Shown: piece after piece, positions 36,700 through 45,664 of the stretch
Numbering within the stretch: the stretch's first letter is position 1
How the letters are laid out: each line of letters starts with the position of its first letter
From: Devosia sp. YR412
GTDB taxonomy: Bacteria > Pseudomonadota > Alphaproteobacteria > Rhizobiales > Devosiaceae
Direction of reading: 5' to 3'
Assembly: GCF_900110945.1 (NCBI RefSeq)
Contig: NZ_FOFL01000002.1
Span: 248,001 to 312,000 of the forward strand
Length of the DNA: 64,000 bases
The notes under the pieces: generated by a model
What the model saw: the letters and a program-made list of their open reading frames with translations, nothing else
What the model was told of the DNA's origin: nothing
Database searches by the model: none
Position numbers and translations under genes: made by a program

Positions 36700-38193
36700 A
36701 TGCCGATTTCCACTAATGTTTTTGTACGTTCGACGACCCTGTTGCTGGCCGTCGCCTTCCTGGCGCTGGCCACCATTGTCGGCACCACCATCTGGCTGGT
36801 CGAAAACAACAATTACTGGTTCAACGAAACCACCAACGCGCGCGTTGCCCGCGCCGTGACAGTCAGTGTGCGCAATGCCCTGCAGGATGCCGAAACCGGC
36901 CAACGCGGCTATCTGCTGACGCAGGACGAACGTTACCTCGAGCCCTATGACGCCGCCCTGCCGGAATTGCCAGGCTTTCTGGATCGGCTGGAACAGGTTC
37001 TCGCCCCCTATGCCGAGGCCAATGGCGTAGCGGACATGGTGCGCACCAATACCAACAACAAGCTGGCCGAATTGGCCGAGACGGTAGAGCTGACCCGGGC
37101 CGGACGGTTCGATGAAGCGCTCGCTATTGTTCGCGGTGACAGTGGCAAGGTCGACATGGACGCCCTGCGCACCATGTTTACCGGCATTATCGACGCTGCC
37201 GACGCCCGCACCATTGAGGGCCTTGAATATCAGCGCAATGGCACCGTCGCCCTTCGTTGGGTCACCATCATCGGCGGCGTGATCATCTTCGCCTTCGTCG
37301 GGGCCGCAGCCTGGACGGTGGTCACCTATAATGGCGAGATCGCCGCTGCCCGTGCCGAAGTCGAAGCCGCTAATGCCGGGCTGGAAGAGCGCGTCCGCGA
37401 GCGCACCTCCGACCTCGGCCGCGCCAACGAGGAAATCCAGCGCTTCGCCTATATCGTCACGCATGACCTGCGGGCGCCGCTGGTCAATATCATGGGCTTC
37501 ACCAGCGAGCTGGAGACCAGCGTCGGCGAACTGGCGGGTTATATGAAGGACCGCCCAGACGACGGGAACCCCAATTTCGCCGATGCCAAGCTCGCGGCAA
37601 CCGAAGACCTGCCCGAGGCCATCACCTTCATTCGCGCCGCCACGCGCAAGATGGACAGCCTGATCAACGCCATCCTCAAGATCTCCCGCGAGGGCCGCCG
37701 CCAGCTCAAGCCCGAAACGCTCGACCTGGCCGAGATCGCCAATGCCACGGTAACCACGGTGCAGCACCAGATCGTCGAAAATGGCGGCACTGCCACTGTC
37801 GATGTCCGCCTGCCCCGCATCGTCACCGACAAGCTGTCGCTCGAACAGGTGCTGGGCAACCTGCTCGACAATGCCATCAAGTATCAGCAACCGGGGCGCC
37901 CTCTCGAAGTGACTGTCCGCGCCAGGCCGGCGCAGGGCAATCGTATCGAGATCGAGGTCGAGGACAATGGCCGCGGCATCGCCGCCAATGACCACGAGCG
38001 CGTTTTCGAGCTGTTCCGCCGCGCCGGAACCCAGACGCAGCCGGGCGAAGGCATCGGTCTCGCCCATGTCCGCACCATGGTGCGAAGCCTCGGCGGCGAT
38101 ATTACCTTGCGCTCAGAGCTGGGCACAGGCACCACTTTCATCATCATCCTGCCGCGCGATCTGCGCAGCTTTATCGGGAGCCAGTCCGCATGA
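36700..38193 (+). CDS. CHASE3 sensor histidine kinase
   Basis: A 497-residue membrane kinase. TM1 is near residues 11-33. A periplasmic CHASE3 domain (ETGQRGYLLTQDERYLEPY is its core motif) follows to about 182, then TM2 near 186-208 and a coiled coil (EAANAGLEERVRERTSDL). The HisKA domain has the phospho-acceptor H255 in IVTHDLRAPL. The ATPase domain has NLLDNAIKYQ, VEDNGRGI and GEGIGLAHV. The ATG follows GGGAG. The gene overlaps the receiver gene by ATGA, so signalling is probably to that receiver. The operon is divergent from the dcw cluster; whether it controls division genes is unknown. Confidence 0.93.
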   Translation: MPISTNVFVRSTTLLLAVAFLALATIVGTTIWLVENNNYWFNETTNARVARAVTVSVRNALQDAETGQRGYLLTQDERYLEPYDAALPELPGFLDRLEQVLAPYAEANGVADMVRTNTNNKLAELAETVELTRAGRFDEALAIVRGDSGKVDMDALRTMFTGIIDAADARTIEGLEYQRNGTVALRWVTIIGGVIIFAFVGAAAWTVVTYNGEIAAARAEVEAANAGLEERVRERTSDLGRANEEIQRFAYIVTHDLRAPLVNIMGFTSELETSVGELAGYMKDRPDDGNPNFADAKLAATEDLPEAITFIRAATRKMDSLINAILKISREGRRQLKPETLDLAEIANATVTTVQHQIVENGGTATVDVRLPRIVTDKLSLEQVLGNLLDNAIKYQQPGRPLEVTVRARPAQGNRIEIEVEDNGRGIAANDHERVFELFRRAGTQTQPGEGIGLAHVRTMVRSLGGDITLRSELGTGTTFIIILPRDLRSFIGSQSA

Positions 38194-38636
38194 GCAATGA
38201 CGGCAAGCCAGTTACCATCATCATGATCGAGGACGATGAGGGCCATGCCCGCCTCATCGAGAAGAACATTCGCCGTGCCGGCGTCTCCAACCAGATTCTG
38301 CCCTTTACCAATGGCAGCGATGCGCTGGCCTTCTTGATGGGGCCGGACGGCACCGGCGCGGTCAACAAGGGCCGCCAGCTGCTGGTGCTGCTCGACCTCA
38401 ACCTGCCCGACATGACCGGCGTCGACATCCTCGAAAAGGTCAAGGGCAACGAGCACACCAAGCGCTCGCCCGTCGTTGTCCTCACCACCACCGACGACCA
38501 GCGCGAAATCCAGCGCTGCTACGACCTCGGGGCCAATGTCTACATCACCAAGCCCGTCGACTACGAAGGTTTCGCCAATGCGATTCGTCAGCTCGGCCTG
38601 TTCTTTTCGGTGATGCAGGTTCCGGAAGCCGACTGA
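38190..38636 (+). CDS. Single-domain response regulator
   Basis: A 148-residue receiver protein with no output domain, resembling Rcp1-type regulators. Acidic residues E14-D16 (MIEDDEGHAR), phospho-acceptor D69 (VLLDLNLPDMTG), the T/S position in VVVLTTTDD and K121 (VYITKPVDY) are all present. Rcp1-like regulators commonly partner with phytochrome-type and CHASE3-type kinases and pass signals by protein contact or phosphotransfer. It lies between the two kinase genes, overlapping the first by four bases and preceding the second by two. Confidence 0.93.
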   Translation: MSNDGKPVTIIMIEDDEGHARLIEKNIRRAGVSNQILPFTNGSDALAFLMGPDGTGAVNKGRQLLVLLDLNLPDMTGVDILEKVKGNEHTKRSPVVVLTTTDDQREIQRCYDLGANVYITKPVDYEGFANAIRQLGLFFSVMQVPEAD

Positions 38637-38638
38637 CC

Positions 38639-39676
38639 ATGACCCAGCGCGTGCCGCATGTGCTCTATATCGACGACGATCCAGGCCTCGCACGGCTCGT
38701 GCAGAAGGCTCTGGAGCGGCGCGGCTATACGATAGAGCTGGCGGCAAACGGTGAAGCGGGTCTTGAACGCATCCGCCAGGGTGGCATCGACGTGGTCGGG
38801 CTCGACCACTACCTGCCCAGCGGCACCGGTCTTGACGTCTTGGCGCAGATGGCCGACCTCACCGACAAGCCGGCCGTGGTCTATGTCACCGGCACGGTGG
38901 AAACCGCCGTCGCCATCGCGGCGCTGAAAGCCGGCGCTGCGGACTATGTGCTCAAGACTGTCGATGCCGATTTCCTCGAGCTTTTGACCAGTGCCATCAC
39001 CAATGCGGTTGACCTGATCAGCCTCAATCGCGCCAAGGCACAGGCCGAACTCGAAATGCGGGAGGCGCGCGAACGGGCCGAGATGCTGCTGGGCGAGGTC
39101 AATCACCGCGTCGCCAACAGCCTCGCCATGGTTGCGGCGCTGGTGGGACTGCAGGCCAATGCCGTCGCCAATGACGATGCCAAGCAGGCACTGGCCGAAA
39201 CGCAGGCCCGCATCCAGGCCATCGCCGGCGTGCACCGCCACCTCTATACCAATGAAGACGTCCGCTCGGTACAGATCGGCGATTACCTGCAGAGCCTTGC
39301 TGCCGAGCTACAGACCTCCATGCGCGCCACCGGCAACGATTCCCGCATCGTTGTCACCGCCGAAAACATCGCCATCCCGACGGAGAAGGCCGCCTCGATC
39401 GGCGTCATCGTCACCGAGCTGGTCACCAATGCCATCAAATATGCTTATGCCGGCTCCAACAAGGGCGACGTGCGTATCCTGATGGCACGCGGCCTGGGCG
39501 AAAGCATCGACCTTGCCGTCGAAGACGATGGCGTGGGCTGGGACGGCACCGGCAAGCCGCAGGGCACCGGCCTCGGCAGCCGCATCGTCAAGGCCATGGC
39601 CAGCAGCCTCGGCGCCACTGTCGCCTACCGCAGTGAAGGCGGCGGCACCCGGGTGAGCCTGCAGTTCTCCGCCTAA
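38639..39676 (+). CDS. Receiver-HisKA_2 hybrid histidine kinase
   Basis: A 345-residue soluble protein with an N-terminal receiver domain (acidic pocket YIDDDPG, phospho-acceptor D56 in GLDHYLPSGTG, T84 region YVTGT) and a C-terminal HisKA_2/HWE-like kinase with H156 in GEVNHRVANSLAMVAAL. The ATPase motifs are IVTELVTNAIKYAYAG, VEDDGVGW and GTGLGSRIVKAM. Such kinases in alphaproteobacteria often act in the general stress response (PhyR pathway) or light signalling. The receiver's K position reads VLKTVD. Stop codons of this gene and the convergent dehydrogenase overlap by four bases. Confidence 0.92.
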   Translation: MTQRVPHVLYIDDDPGLARLVQKALERRGYTIELAANGEAGLERIRQGGIDVVGLDHYLPSGTGLDVLAQMADLTDKPAVVYVTGTVETAVAIAALKAGAADYVLKTVDADFLELLTSAITNAVDLISLNRAKAQAELEMREARERAEMLLGEVNHRVANSLAMVAALVGLQANAVANDDAKQALAETQARIQAIAGVHRHLYTNEDVRSVQIGDYLQSLAAELQTSMRATGNDSRIVVTAENIAIPTEKAASIGVIVTELVTNAIKYAYAGSNKGDVRILMARGLGESIDLAVEDDGVGWDGTGKPQGTGLGSRIVKAMASSLGATVAYRSEGGGTRVSLQFSA

Positions 39677-40656
39677 GCCATTTCCACCACAACAGCACCG
39701 GACTTTAGCCCCGCCTCGACATAGGCATGGGCCGCAGCGACCTGCGCCAACAGATAGCATCGGTCGCTGACGGGCCGCACCGCGCCCGACTGCACCAGAG
39801 CGACCAGTTGCAGCAGATCCTTATGCTTGTCCAAGGCAGGCCGTAGCCCGGTCAGCATCACCTGCGCGCGTCTCGCCGATTTGCGCGTGCTCAGCATGTG
39901 CCAGAAGGTGGCCGGGCTCGGCACTGTTGTCAGATAGATCCCGCCCTGCCTGAGCGCGGCCTTGCAGCGCCGAAAGCTCGACTTGCCCACTACATCGAAA
40001 ATCACGTCATAGGCATTCTGCGCTGTAGTAAAATTCACGGCATGGCGGTCGATCACGTGGGTAGCGCCAAGCGAGCGGATCAGGCCGGCATGGCGCGCAC
40101 TGCACACCGCCGTAACCTCGGCGCCGAAATGCACCGCCAGTTGCACGGCAATCACCCCGATACTGCTGGAGGCACCATTGATCAGCACCCGATCGCCTTG
40201 CTTAAGCTGCGCTGCATCGCGCAGGAACGGCATGGCGGTGAGATAGGCATAGCTCAACCCCGCCGCATCGCCCGCATCGAGCCCCTCCGGCCGCCGCACC
40301 ACGGCCGCATCCTCAGCCAGGCAGACATAGTCGGCACAACCACCCAGCGCGCTGCCAATGCTGCCGAACACCGCGTCGCCAACCGCAAAGCGCGTGACAT
40401 CGCGGCCCACTGCCGCCACTACGCCGCCGATGTCACTGCCCAGCACAAGCTTTCTGGGCCGCAAAAATCCATTAAACAGCCGGGTAACGAACGGATCAGC
40501 CTGGCGAAACGCGCAATCGGCCAGTGTCACGCTGACGGCCTTGACTTGGATCAGCACCTCATTGTGCTTCGCGACCGGCCGCGGCACCTCGCGGACTTCC
40601 AGCACATCCGGCGCGCCATAATGGCTCTGCGTCACCTGTCTATTGCCCATCTCCAT
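39673..40656 (-). CDS. MDR-family NAD(P)-dependent oxidoreductase
   Basis: A 327-residue medium-chain dehydrogenase of the quinone oxidoreductase type. The N-terminal GroES-like domain has YGAPDVLEVREVPRPVAKHNEVLIQVKAVSV and LGSDIGGVVAAVGRDVTRFAVGDAVFG. The nucleotide-binding domain has GDRVLINGASSSIGVIAVQLA, an AXXGXXG-like variant, and LGATHVIDR. No zinc-ligand cysteine set is seen, so it is probably zinc-independent and reduces quinones or enones with NADPH. The ATG at 40656 (an alternative at 40650) lacks a clear ribosome site. Substrate unknown. Confidence 0.88.
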   Translation of the reverse strand: MEMGNRQVTQSHYGAPDVLEVREVPRPVAKHNEVLIQVKAVSVTLADCAFRQADPFVTRLFNGFLRPRKLVLGSDIGGVVAAVGRDVTRFAVGDAVFGSIGSALGGCADYVCLAEDAAVVRRPEGLDAGDAAGLSYAYLTAMPFLRDAAQLKQGDRVLINGASSSIGVIAVQLAVHFGAEVTAVCSARHAGLIRSLGATHVIDRHAVNFTTAQNAYDVIFDVVGKSSFRRCKAALRQGGIYLTTVPSPATFWHMLSTRKSARRAQVMLTGLRPALDKHKDLLQLVALVQSGAVRPVSDRCYLLAQVAAAHAYVEAGLKSGAVVVEMA

Positions 40657-40719
40657 GCGTCATAGCGCGCCGCCGAGCCATGCTCGCGGCCTTTCAATCC
40701 ACTCAAAGATCGAAACCGT

Positions 40720-40953
40720 TCAGTCCTGCCCGTCAGCCGGCGCCCATTGGAACACCTGCTCAAGTGGCACCTCAAAGGCAGCCGCAATGCGAAACGCCAC
40801 TTCCAGCGATGGCGAATAGCGCCCCTGCTCGATCGCAACCACGGTTTGCCGCGTCACACCCACTTTCTCCGCCAGCGCCGCCTGGGTCATCTCCCCGGCA
40901 TTGAAGCGCAGCACCCTGATGGTGTTGGTGATGCCTGACTGTCCCTTGCCCAT
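40720..40953 (-). CDS. XRE-type transcriptional regulator, 77 aa
   Basis: A compact Cro/CI helix-turn-helix protein. RVLRFNAGEMTQAALAEKVGVTRQTVVAIEQGRYSPSLEVAFRIAAAFEVPLEQVFQW is the standard XRE fold of the short YozG-like group, with nothing else attached. It starts four bases after the stop of the membrane-protein gene at 40958, so the two are an operon. This arrangement (small multi-pass membrane protein plus short XRE regulator) recurs widely in bacteria; the regulator probably represses its own promoter at 41418. Confidence 0.93.
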   Translation of the reverse strand: MGKGQSGITNTIRVLRFNAGEMTQAALAEKVGVTRQTVVAIEQGRYSPSLEVAFRIAAAFEVPLEQVFQWAPADGQD

Positions 40954-40957
40954 TGGC

Positions 40958-41389
40958 CTAGCCGACCCGGTAGTAATAGAGCTGTGCCGCAGAACTGACC
41001 GTGCCGCCGATCATCGGCGCCCCGAACAGCCCATAGACGGCAAACACCGGGTCCACGCCCATGGCCAGCGGGACCAGCGCCAGGCCTGCCAGCGCAGACG
41101 TCACGATTCCCCCCAGCCGCAGGCTCCTCGCATCGATTGCCAGGTCCCGCTCATCGGCCGGTGCCTCCCGGAATGCCTCGCGCCGGACCGCAGACACCGC
41201 GATGCTCATCACGATCGTCGACACGATGCCGACGACGATGACCGCTCCGATCACCCACAACAGCTTGCCCGCAACGCCGGCCACCGTGGCCCCCACCAAC
41301 CCGCCATTCAGCAGATCATATCCCAGCCAAACGGCAACCAGCAGCGCCGCCACCAGCTGTATCCAAGAAACCATCTCCCGATGCGTCAT
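40958..41389 (-). CDS. Four-helix membrane protein (XRE partner)
   Basis: A 143-residue integral membrane protein. Four hydrophobic segments are visible: WIQLVAALLVAVWLGYDLL, LLWVIGAVIVVGIVSTIVMSIAV, GGIVTSALAGLALVPLAM and VFAVYGLFGAPMIGGTVSS. Between the second and third is a charged cytoplasmic loop FREAPADERDLAIDARSLR, the pattern of DUF2178-like partners of XRE regulators (xxDERDxxIDxRS). The ATG at 41389 follows GGGGG; the frame upstream overlaps the promoter. Function unknown. Confidence 0.82.
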   Translation of the reverse strand: MTHREMVSWIQLVAALLVAVWLGYDLLNGGLVGATVAGVAGKLLWVIGAVIVVGIVSTIVMSIAVSAVRREAFREAPADERDLAIDARSLRLGGIVTSALAGLALVPLAMGVDPVFAVYGLFGAPMIGGTVSSAAQLYYYRVG

Positions 41390-41417
41390 TGCACCCCCTT
41401 TCGCAAACGTTGAAGCA

Positions 41418-41446
41418 TGAGTATGAATAACCGGACTAGATGTCAA
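41418..41446 (-). promoter_or_regulatory. Sigma-70 promoter of the membrane protein/XRE operon
   Basis: On the minus strand TTGACA, 17 bases, TACTCA: a near-consensus housekeeping promoter 29 bases before the ATG at 41389. Short inverted repeats around it (GATGT..ACATC) are candidate XRE operators. Confidence 0.7.
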
Positions 41447-41517
41447 GTTTTTCATACATCACAGGATGGACTGTTCCCTTGGAGGAGCAGAAGCCTCTAT
41501 TGAGCCTGCACAAGGAA

Positions 41518-41911
<394 letters not shown>

Positions 41912-41916
41912 GGCGT

Positions 41917-41946
41917 GATGTAGTAAGTTGCATGGCCCCGCGTCAA
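41917..41946 (-). promoter_or_regulatory. rnpB promoter overlapping the djlA stop
   Basis: TTGACG, 18 bases, TACATC on the minus strand, ending about seven bases before the predicted RNA start. The -35 hexamer contains the TGA stop codon of djlA. Confidence 0.65.
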
Positions 41947-42668
41947 GCGCTGGCGGGATCGGCCGTCAGCAATGGGTGCTGTACCGGCTTGGTCAGCGCC
42001 TGATAGGCCAGGTTGATCGCCTTCATCCGGTCGGTTGCCACGTCGATCAACGCCTCGGGCACGCCCTTGGCGATCAGCCGGTCGGGATGATGCTCGGCCA
42101 CCAAAAGCCGATAGACACGGCGGATTTCGGCCGGATCGGCCTTGGGATCCAGCCCCAGCACCGCATAGGGATCAACGCCCGCCTCGAGCCGCACATGCTG
42201 GCTGGCCATCTGCTCGAACCGCACATCGTCGAAGCCGAAAATATCGCTGACCGACTTGAGGTAATCGAGCTCGGCCTCATGCACCATGCCATCGGCCGTG
42301 GCGATATAGAACAGGCTGTCGAGCACATGCTCCAGCGTATCGGGACTGTCGTGGAAAAAGCGCGTCACTTTTCGGGCATAGGCGTCATAGCCGGCCACAT
42401 CCTGCTTGGCGAGATTGAACACCCGAATGACCTGATCTTCATGGCCGGCGGCGATTTCTACCGTGGCGCGGAAGGCGCGTTCTTCCGAGGCTGTCACCAC
42501 GCCATCGGCCACGGCCATCTTGGCGGCCAGGGCAATCAGCGCCAGCGTGAAGGCGGCATCGCGCCCGCCGGGCAGCCAATTGTCGGGGTCAAGCGCATTG
42601 GCCAGCGAGCCGGCAAAGCCCGTGCGCTGGCTGAAGGAGCCGACAAAGTCGCCCAGTCTCTCCCACAT
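41943..42668 (-). CDS. djlA: TerB/J-domain co-chaperone, DjlA-like
   Basis: A 241-residue protein with an N-terminal TerB-like helical domain (about 38-160, with KMAVADGVVTASEERAF and IATADGMVHEAELDYL) and a C-terminal J domain whose HPD motif is at 194-196 (AEHHPDRL). It therefore stimulates a DnaK ATPase. E. coli DjlA has an N-terminal membrane anchor; none is seen here, as in other alphaproteobacterial versions. The ATG at 42668 gives the usual MWERLGDF beginning; a start nine codons upstream is possible. Confidence 0.88.
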   Translation of the reverse strand: MWERLGDFVGSFSQRTGFAGSLANALDPDNWLPGGRDAAFTLALIALAAKMAVADGVVTASEERAFRATVEIAAGHEDQVIRVFNLAKQDVAGYDAYARKVTRFFHDSPDTLEHVLDSLFYIATADGMVHEAELDYLKSVSDIFGFDDVRFEQMASQHVRLEAGVDPYAVLGLDPKADPAEIRRVYRLLVAEHHPDRLIAKGVPEALIDVATDRMKAINLAYQALTKPVQHPLLTADPASA

Positions 42669-42817
42669 GTCGGTGTGCTTTTCGCAATTGCGCATGCTCG
42701 TGACGACCCGCTGCGCCTCGTGAGGGGAATCGTGCGGCAGGCCCGCGCGATCAGGAGGCGCAACCTAACGGCTGGCGACCAAACGGTCCACCGCCCAAAG
42801 CTGCATGGCTGCTTGCC

Positions 42818-43594
42818 TCAGTCCGCGAAGAAGGAGAAGCCCGGCTCTTCCCAACCGATGACGCGGTCACGGCGCTGGTTGTTCGGGCCCTGATCGAGGA
42901 AAAAGCCATTGGGATCATAGTCATTGGTCACGGTGGCCGAGCTACCGCCCTGACCCTGCCGGCGCGCCAGAAATTCCGACAGCGGCCCGGTTTCCCAATC
43001 CGCCAGATCCGCCTCGTTGACCATGGCGGGCAGTGGCTGTTGCTGCGGCGCGATACCGGGCGGGATGACGATGGCGCCGGGCGCCGTGACGGCCACCGGC
43101 ACGCGGATCGGCTCGGGCCGCATCGATAGCGGCATGGGCACCGGCGCCACCTTCTGCGGCGGAATGGCAGCGACCTGCACCGGATCGACCGCGGCTGGCG
43201 TGGTCACGATAGGCGTGCGGACGGGCTGGGTAGCGGCCGTCTGCGCCGGCGCGGGCGCTGCACCTGCGCCAGTGATATAGCTTGGCAAAGGCTTGCCGGA
43301 CTGCAGGAAACTATCGACCGCGGTGGCGGCCTGCGCAGCCGGAGCGGCTGGCTTCACCACAGCAGGCTTGGCTGGCGCTGCGACCGCAACCTCGACGGCC
43401 GGCTTGGCAACCGGCGCATCCGGGCGCTGGCTCAGCGGCGCGGGCGTGGGAGCAACGGGGGAGATCATCGCCACCTGTGCCGGTGCGGCATCGCCGGAAA
43501 ATTGCGCCGACAACAGATCCGCCGCCGGCACGCCGATGACGAGAACAACCCCGGCCCAGGCCAGGCCATTGGTGATGCGGCGGTCAAGTTTCAT
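42818..43594 (-). CDS. Pro/Ala-rich membrane-anchored hypothetical protein
   Basis: A 258-residue protein with a short basic N-terminus (MKLDRRITNG) and one hydrophobic segment (LAWAGVVLVIGVPAADLL), either an uncleaved anchor or a signal sequence. About 150 residues of Pro/Ala/Val-rich low-complexity sequence follow, of the kind that spans the periplasm. The last 60 residues are more ordered: ADLADWETGPLSEFLARRQGQGG and DYDPNGFFLDQGPNNQRRDRVIGWEEPGF. I do not recognise the family; it looks like a lineage-specific envelope protein. Confidence 0.75.
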   Translation of the reverse strand: MKLDRRITNGLAWAGVVLVIGVPAADLLSAQFSGDAAPAQVAMISPVAPTPAPLSQRPDAPVAKPAVEVAVAAPAKPAVVKPAAPAAQAATAVDSFLQSGKPLPSYITGAGAAPAPAQTAATQPVRTPIVTTPAAVDPVQVAAIPPQKVAPVPMPLSMRPEPIRVPVAVTAPGAIVIPPGIAPQQQPLPAMVNEADLADWETGPLSEFLARRQGQGGSSATVTNDYDPNGFFLDQGPNNQRRDRVIGWEEPGFSFFAD

Positions 43595-43702
43595 GCTTCA
43601 CGTCCCGAATTGCTTCGCCTCCGGTGGGCGAAAGAGCCGGATTTTCGTGGCCGTTTTATGGAAATCGGCCACGCGACCAGCAATGCGACCCGCAAGCTGA
43701 AC

Positions 43703-43731
43703 GGAAGCTGAATGACGCAAAGTCAGCTTCC
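43703..43731 (-). terminator. Hairpin after metF
   Basis: GGAAGCTGA/TCAGCTTCC, a perfect nine-base stem with an 11-base loop, 50 bases beyond the metF stop. It has no T-run, so it is a weak terminator candidate. Confidence 0.4.
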
Positions 43732-43779
43732 AGCCCACGGGCCGAGACGCCATCGCACCAGATCATGGTGAACGCAAGG

Positions 43780-44691
43780 TTAAAGCCCTGCGTCCGCCTC
43801 CGGCCGGCGACCCAGAATGCGCGCCAAAGCCAAGGCCAGCGGCGAGCGGTTATGCGTATAGATGTGGAATTCGGTCACGCCCTCGTCGAGCAATTCCGTC
43901 ACCTGCTCGGCGGCCACGGCCGAAGCAACCAACGCGTGGGTTTCCGGCTCGTCGTCCAGGCCATCGAAACGCTCGGCCAGCCAAGCCGGGATCGACGTGC
44001 CGCAGCGCGCGGCAAAGCTAGCGATTTGCTTGAAACTGTGGATCGGCTGGATGCCCGGCACGATCGGCGCCGTGATGCCGGCAGCGCGGGCGCGCTCGAC
44101 ATAACGCAGGTAATCGCTGTTGGTGAAGAACATCTGCGTGATGGCGCGGTTGGCACCGGCATCGATCTTGCGCTTGAGATTGTCGATCTCGAACGCCATG
44201 TCCGGGCTCTGCGGATGCTTTTCCGGATAGGCGGCGACCGAAATGTCGAAATCACCGATGCGGCGCAGCCCGCCGACCAGATCGGCAGCATTCTGATAGC
44301 CTTCGGGATGTGGGGTGAACGGCTGGCCGACACCCTCCGGCGGATCACCGCGCAACGCAACGATGCGGTTGACTCCAGCCTGCTGGAAATCGCGCACCAC
44401 GGCATCGACCTCGTCGCGCGTCGCGCCGACACAGGTCAGATGGGCGGCGGCATCGACGCCGGTCTCCGCCTTGATGCGGCTGACCATGCGCAGCGTGCGC
44501 TCGCGGGTCGAACCGCCGGCGCCATAGGTCACAGAAACAAAACGCGGCTTCAGCGGCGCCAGCTTGTGAACCGAGTCCCAGAATTTTTCCTCCATGACGT
44601 CGGTCTTGGGCGGGAAGAATTCAAAGGAAATCTGCAGGTCGGGGCGCTGGTCGGCGGTTTGGCGGCTGGCGCGAAGATTGTCGTCAAGCAT
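43780..44691 (-). CDS. metF: 5,10-methylenetetrahydrofolate reductase
   Basis: MetF makes 5-methyltetrahydrofolate, the methyl donor for methionine synthesis. The 303-residue TIM-barrel flavoprotein has the conserved ISFEFFPPKTD, VSVTYGAGGSTRERT, AHLTCVGATRDEVD, ALRGDPP, YPEKHPQSPD and MFFTNSDYLRYVERARAAGI segments, with the catalytic Glu in FEFFPP. Full length. Its start overlaps the end of the ArsR-methyltransferase gene by eight bases, so the two are co-transcribed from the palindromic operator region at 45665. Confidence 0.96.
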   Translation of the reverse strand: MLDDNLRASRQTADQRPDLQISFEFFPPKTDVMEEKFWDSVHKLAPLKPRFVSVTYGAGGSTRERTLRMVSRIKAETGVDAAAHLTCVGATRDEVDAVVRDFQQAGVNRIVALRGDPPEGVGQPFTPHPEGYQNAADLVGGLRRIGDFDISVAAYPEKHPQSPDMAFEIDNLKRKIDAGANRAITQMFFTNSDYLRYVERARAAGITAPIVPGIQPIHSFKQIASFAARCGTSIPAWLAERFDGLDDEPETHALVASAVAAEQVTELLDEGVTEFHIYTHNRSPLALALARILGRRPEADAGL

Positions 44692-45652
44692 GGTTCGGTT
44701 CCGTCTTCTTGTCGCTGAGGCGCCACAGGCACACTGTCAGGCCACGGTCATTGCTCTGGCTGGGAAATTCGCGCACCGCCTCCACAGTGAGATCGGCGGC
44801 GGCGGCCCAGCCGCTCATCTGGCTCTGCGACAGGCCCAGCCGGCGATGGGCATGCTCCTGGCGCAAAAATTCGAGGTCATGCGGGGCGAAATCGACGATC
44901 ACCATCTGCCCGTCAGGCTTCAGCAGGCGTCGCGCCTGCGCCAGCATGCGGCCCGGATCGTCGAAATAATGCAGCACCTGATGCACCACAATGACATCGG
45001 CCGGCCCGGCCGTCAGGTCGACATCGCCGATATCGCCAAGCCGCACCTGCGCATGATTGATGCCGGCACTCGCCAGCCGCGACCGCGCCACGGTCAGCAT
45101 TTCCCGGCTGGAATCGATGCCAATGCCGCGCTTGTAGCTGTCCACCAGCACTTCCAGCATGCGGCCAGTGCCGGTGCCAAGGTCGATCAGCGTCTCGACC
45201 TTTTTGCCATCCAGCGCCGCCACGACGGCCGCTTCCACGGCCTCTTCGGGCACATGCAGGGTCTTGAGCAGGTCCCAGCTGCTAGCCACCTTGGCAAAAT
45301 ACTGGCTGGCCTGCGCCTGTTGGCTGTCGCGCACCTTCTGCTGCCGCTCGATATCGCGCGCTCGCTCGATATCAGTGTCATCGACCCGGGAAATCAGCCA
45401 TTTTGCCAGGTCGCCCGCATCGCCATCCTGCGTCAGCCCGTAATAGGCCCAGGCACCCTCGGCATTGCGCTCGATCAGCCCGGCATCGGCCAGAAGCTTC
45501 AAATGCCGCGACACACGCGGCTGACTCTGCTTGAGAATTTCGGTCAGGTCCTTGACCGAATGGTCGCCATCGGCGAGCAATGCCAGAAGCCGCAGCCGGG
45601 TCCCCTCACCCGCCGCCTTCAGCACCATCACCAATTCGTCCAGCTGAGCCAT
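44684..45652 (-). CDS. ArsR regulator fused to a SAM methyltransferase (SahR-like)
   Basis: A 322-residue two-domain protein. Residues 1-95 are an ArsR winged helix (EGTRLRLLALLADGDHSVKDLTEILKQSQPRVSRHLKLLADAGLIE). Residues 140-315 are a class I methyltransferase fold with LIDLGTGTGRMLEVL, GIDSSREMLTVAR and VVHQVLHYFDDPGRML. It has the architecture of SahR, the alphaproteobacterial repressor of methionine-cycle genes that responds to S-adenosylhomocysteine, and its linkage to metF fits that role. The methyltransferase fold may serve as the SAH sensor rather than as an enzyme. GAGGGG precedes the ATG. Confidence 0.9.
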   Translation of the reverse strand: MAQLDELVMVLKAAGEGTRLRLLALLADGDHSVKDLTEILKQSQPRVSRHLKLLADAGLIERNAEGAWAYYGLTQDGDAGDLAKWLISRVDDTDIERARDIERQQKVRDSQQAQASQYFAKVASSWDLLKTLHVPEEAVEAAVVAALDGKKVETLIDLGTGTGRMLEVLVDSYKRGIGIDSSREMLTVARSRLASAGINHAQVRLGDIGDVDLTAGPADVIVVHQVLHYFDDPGRMLAQARRLLKPDGQMVIVDFAPHDLEFLRQEHAHRRLGLSQSQMSGWAAAADLTVEAVREFPSQSNDRGLTVCLWRLSDKKTEPNHA

Positions 45653-45664
45653 CGCCCCTCACGA

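Noticed and set aside
36442..38067. 541-codon minus-strand frame across the histidine kinase
   Set aside because: The plus strand carries a complete CHASE3/HisKA/HATPase protein; the minus frame shows only Gly/Asp/His-rich shadow sequence.
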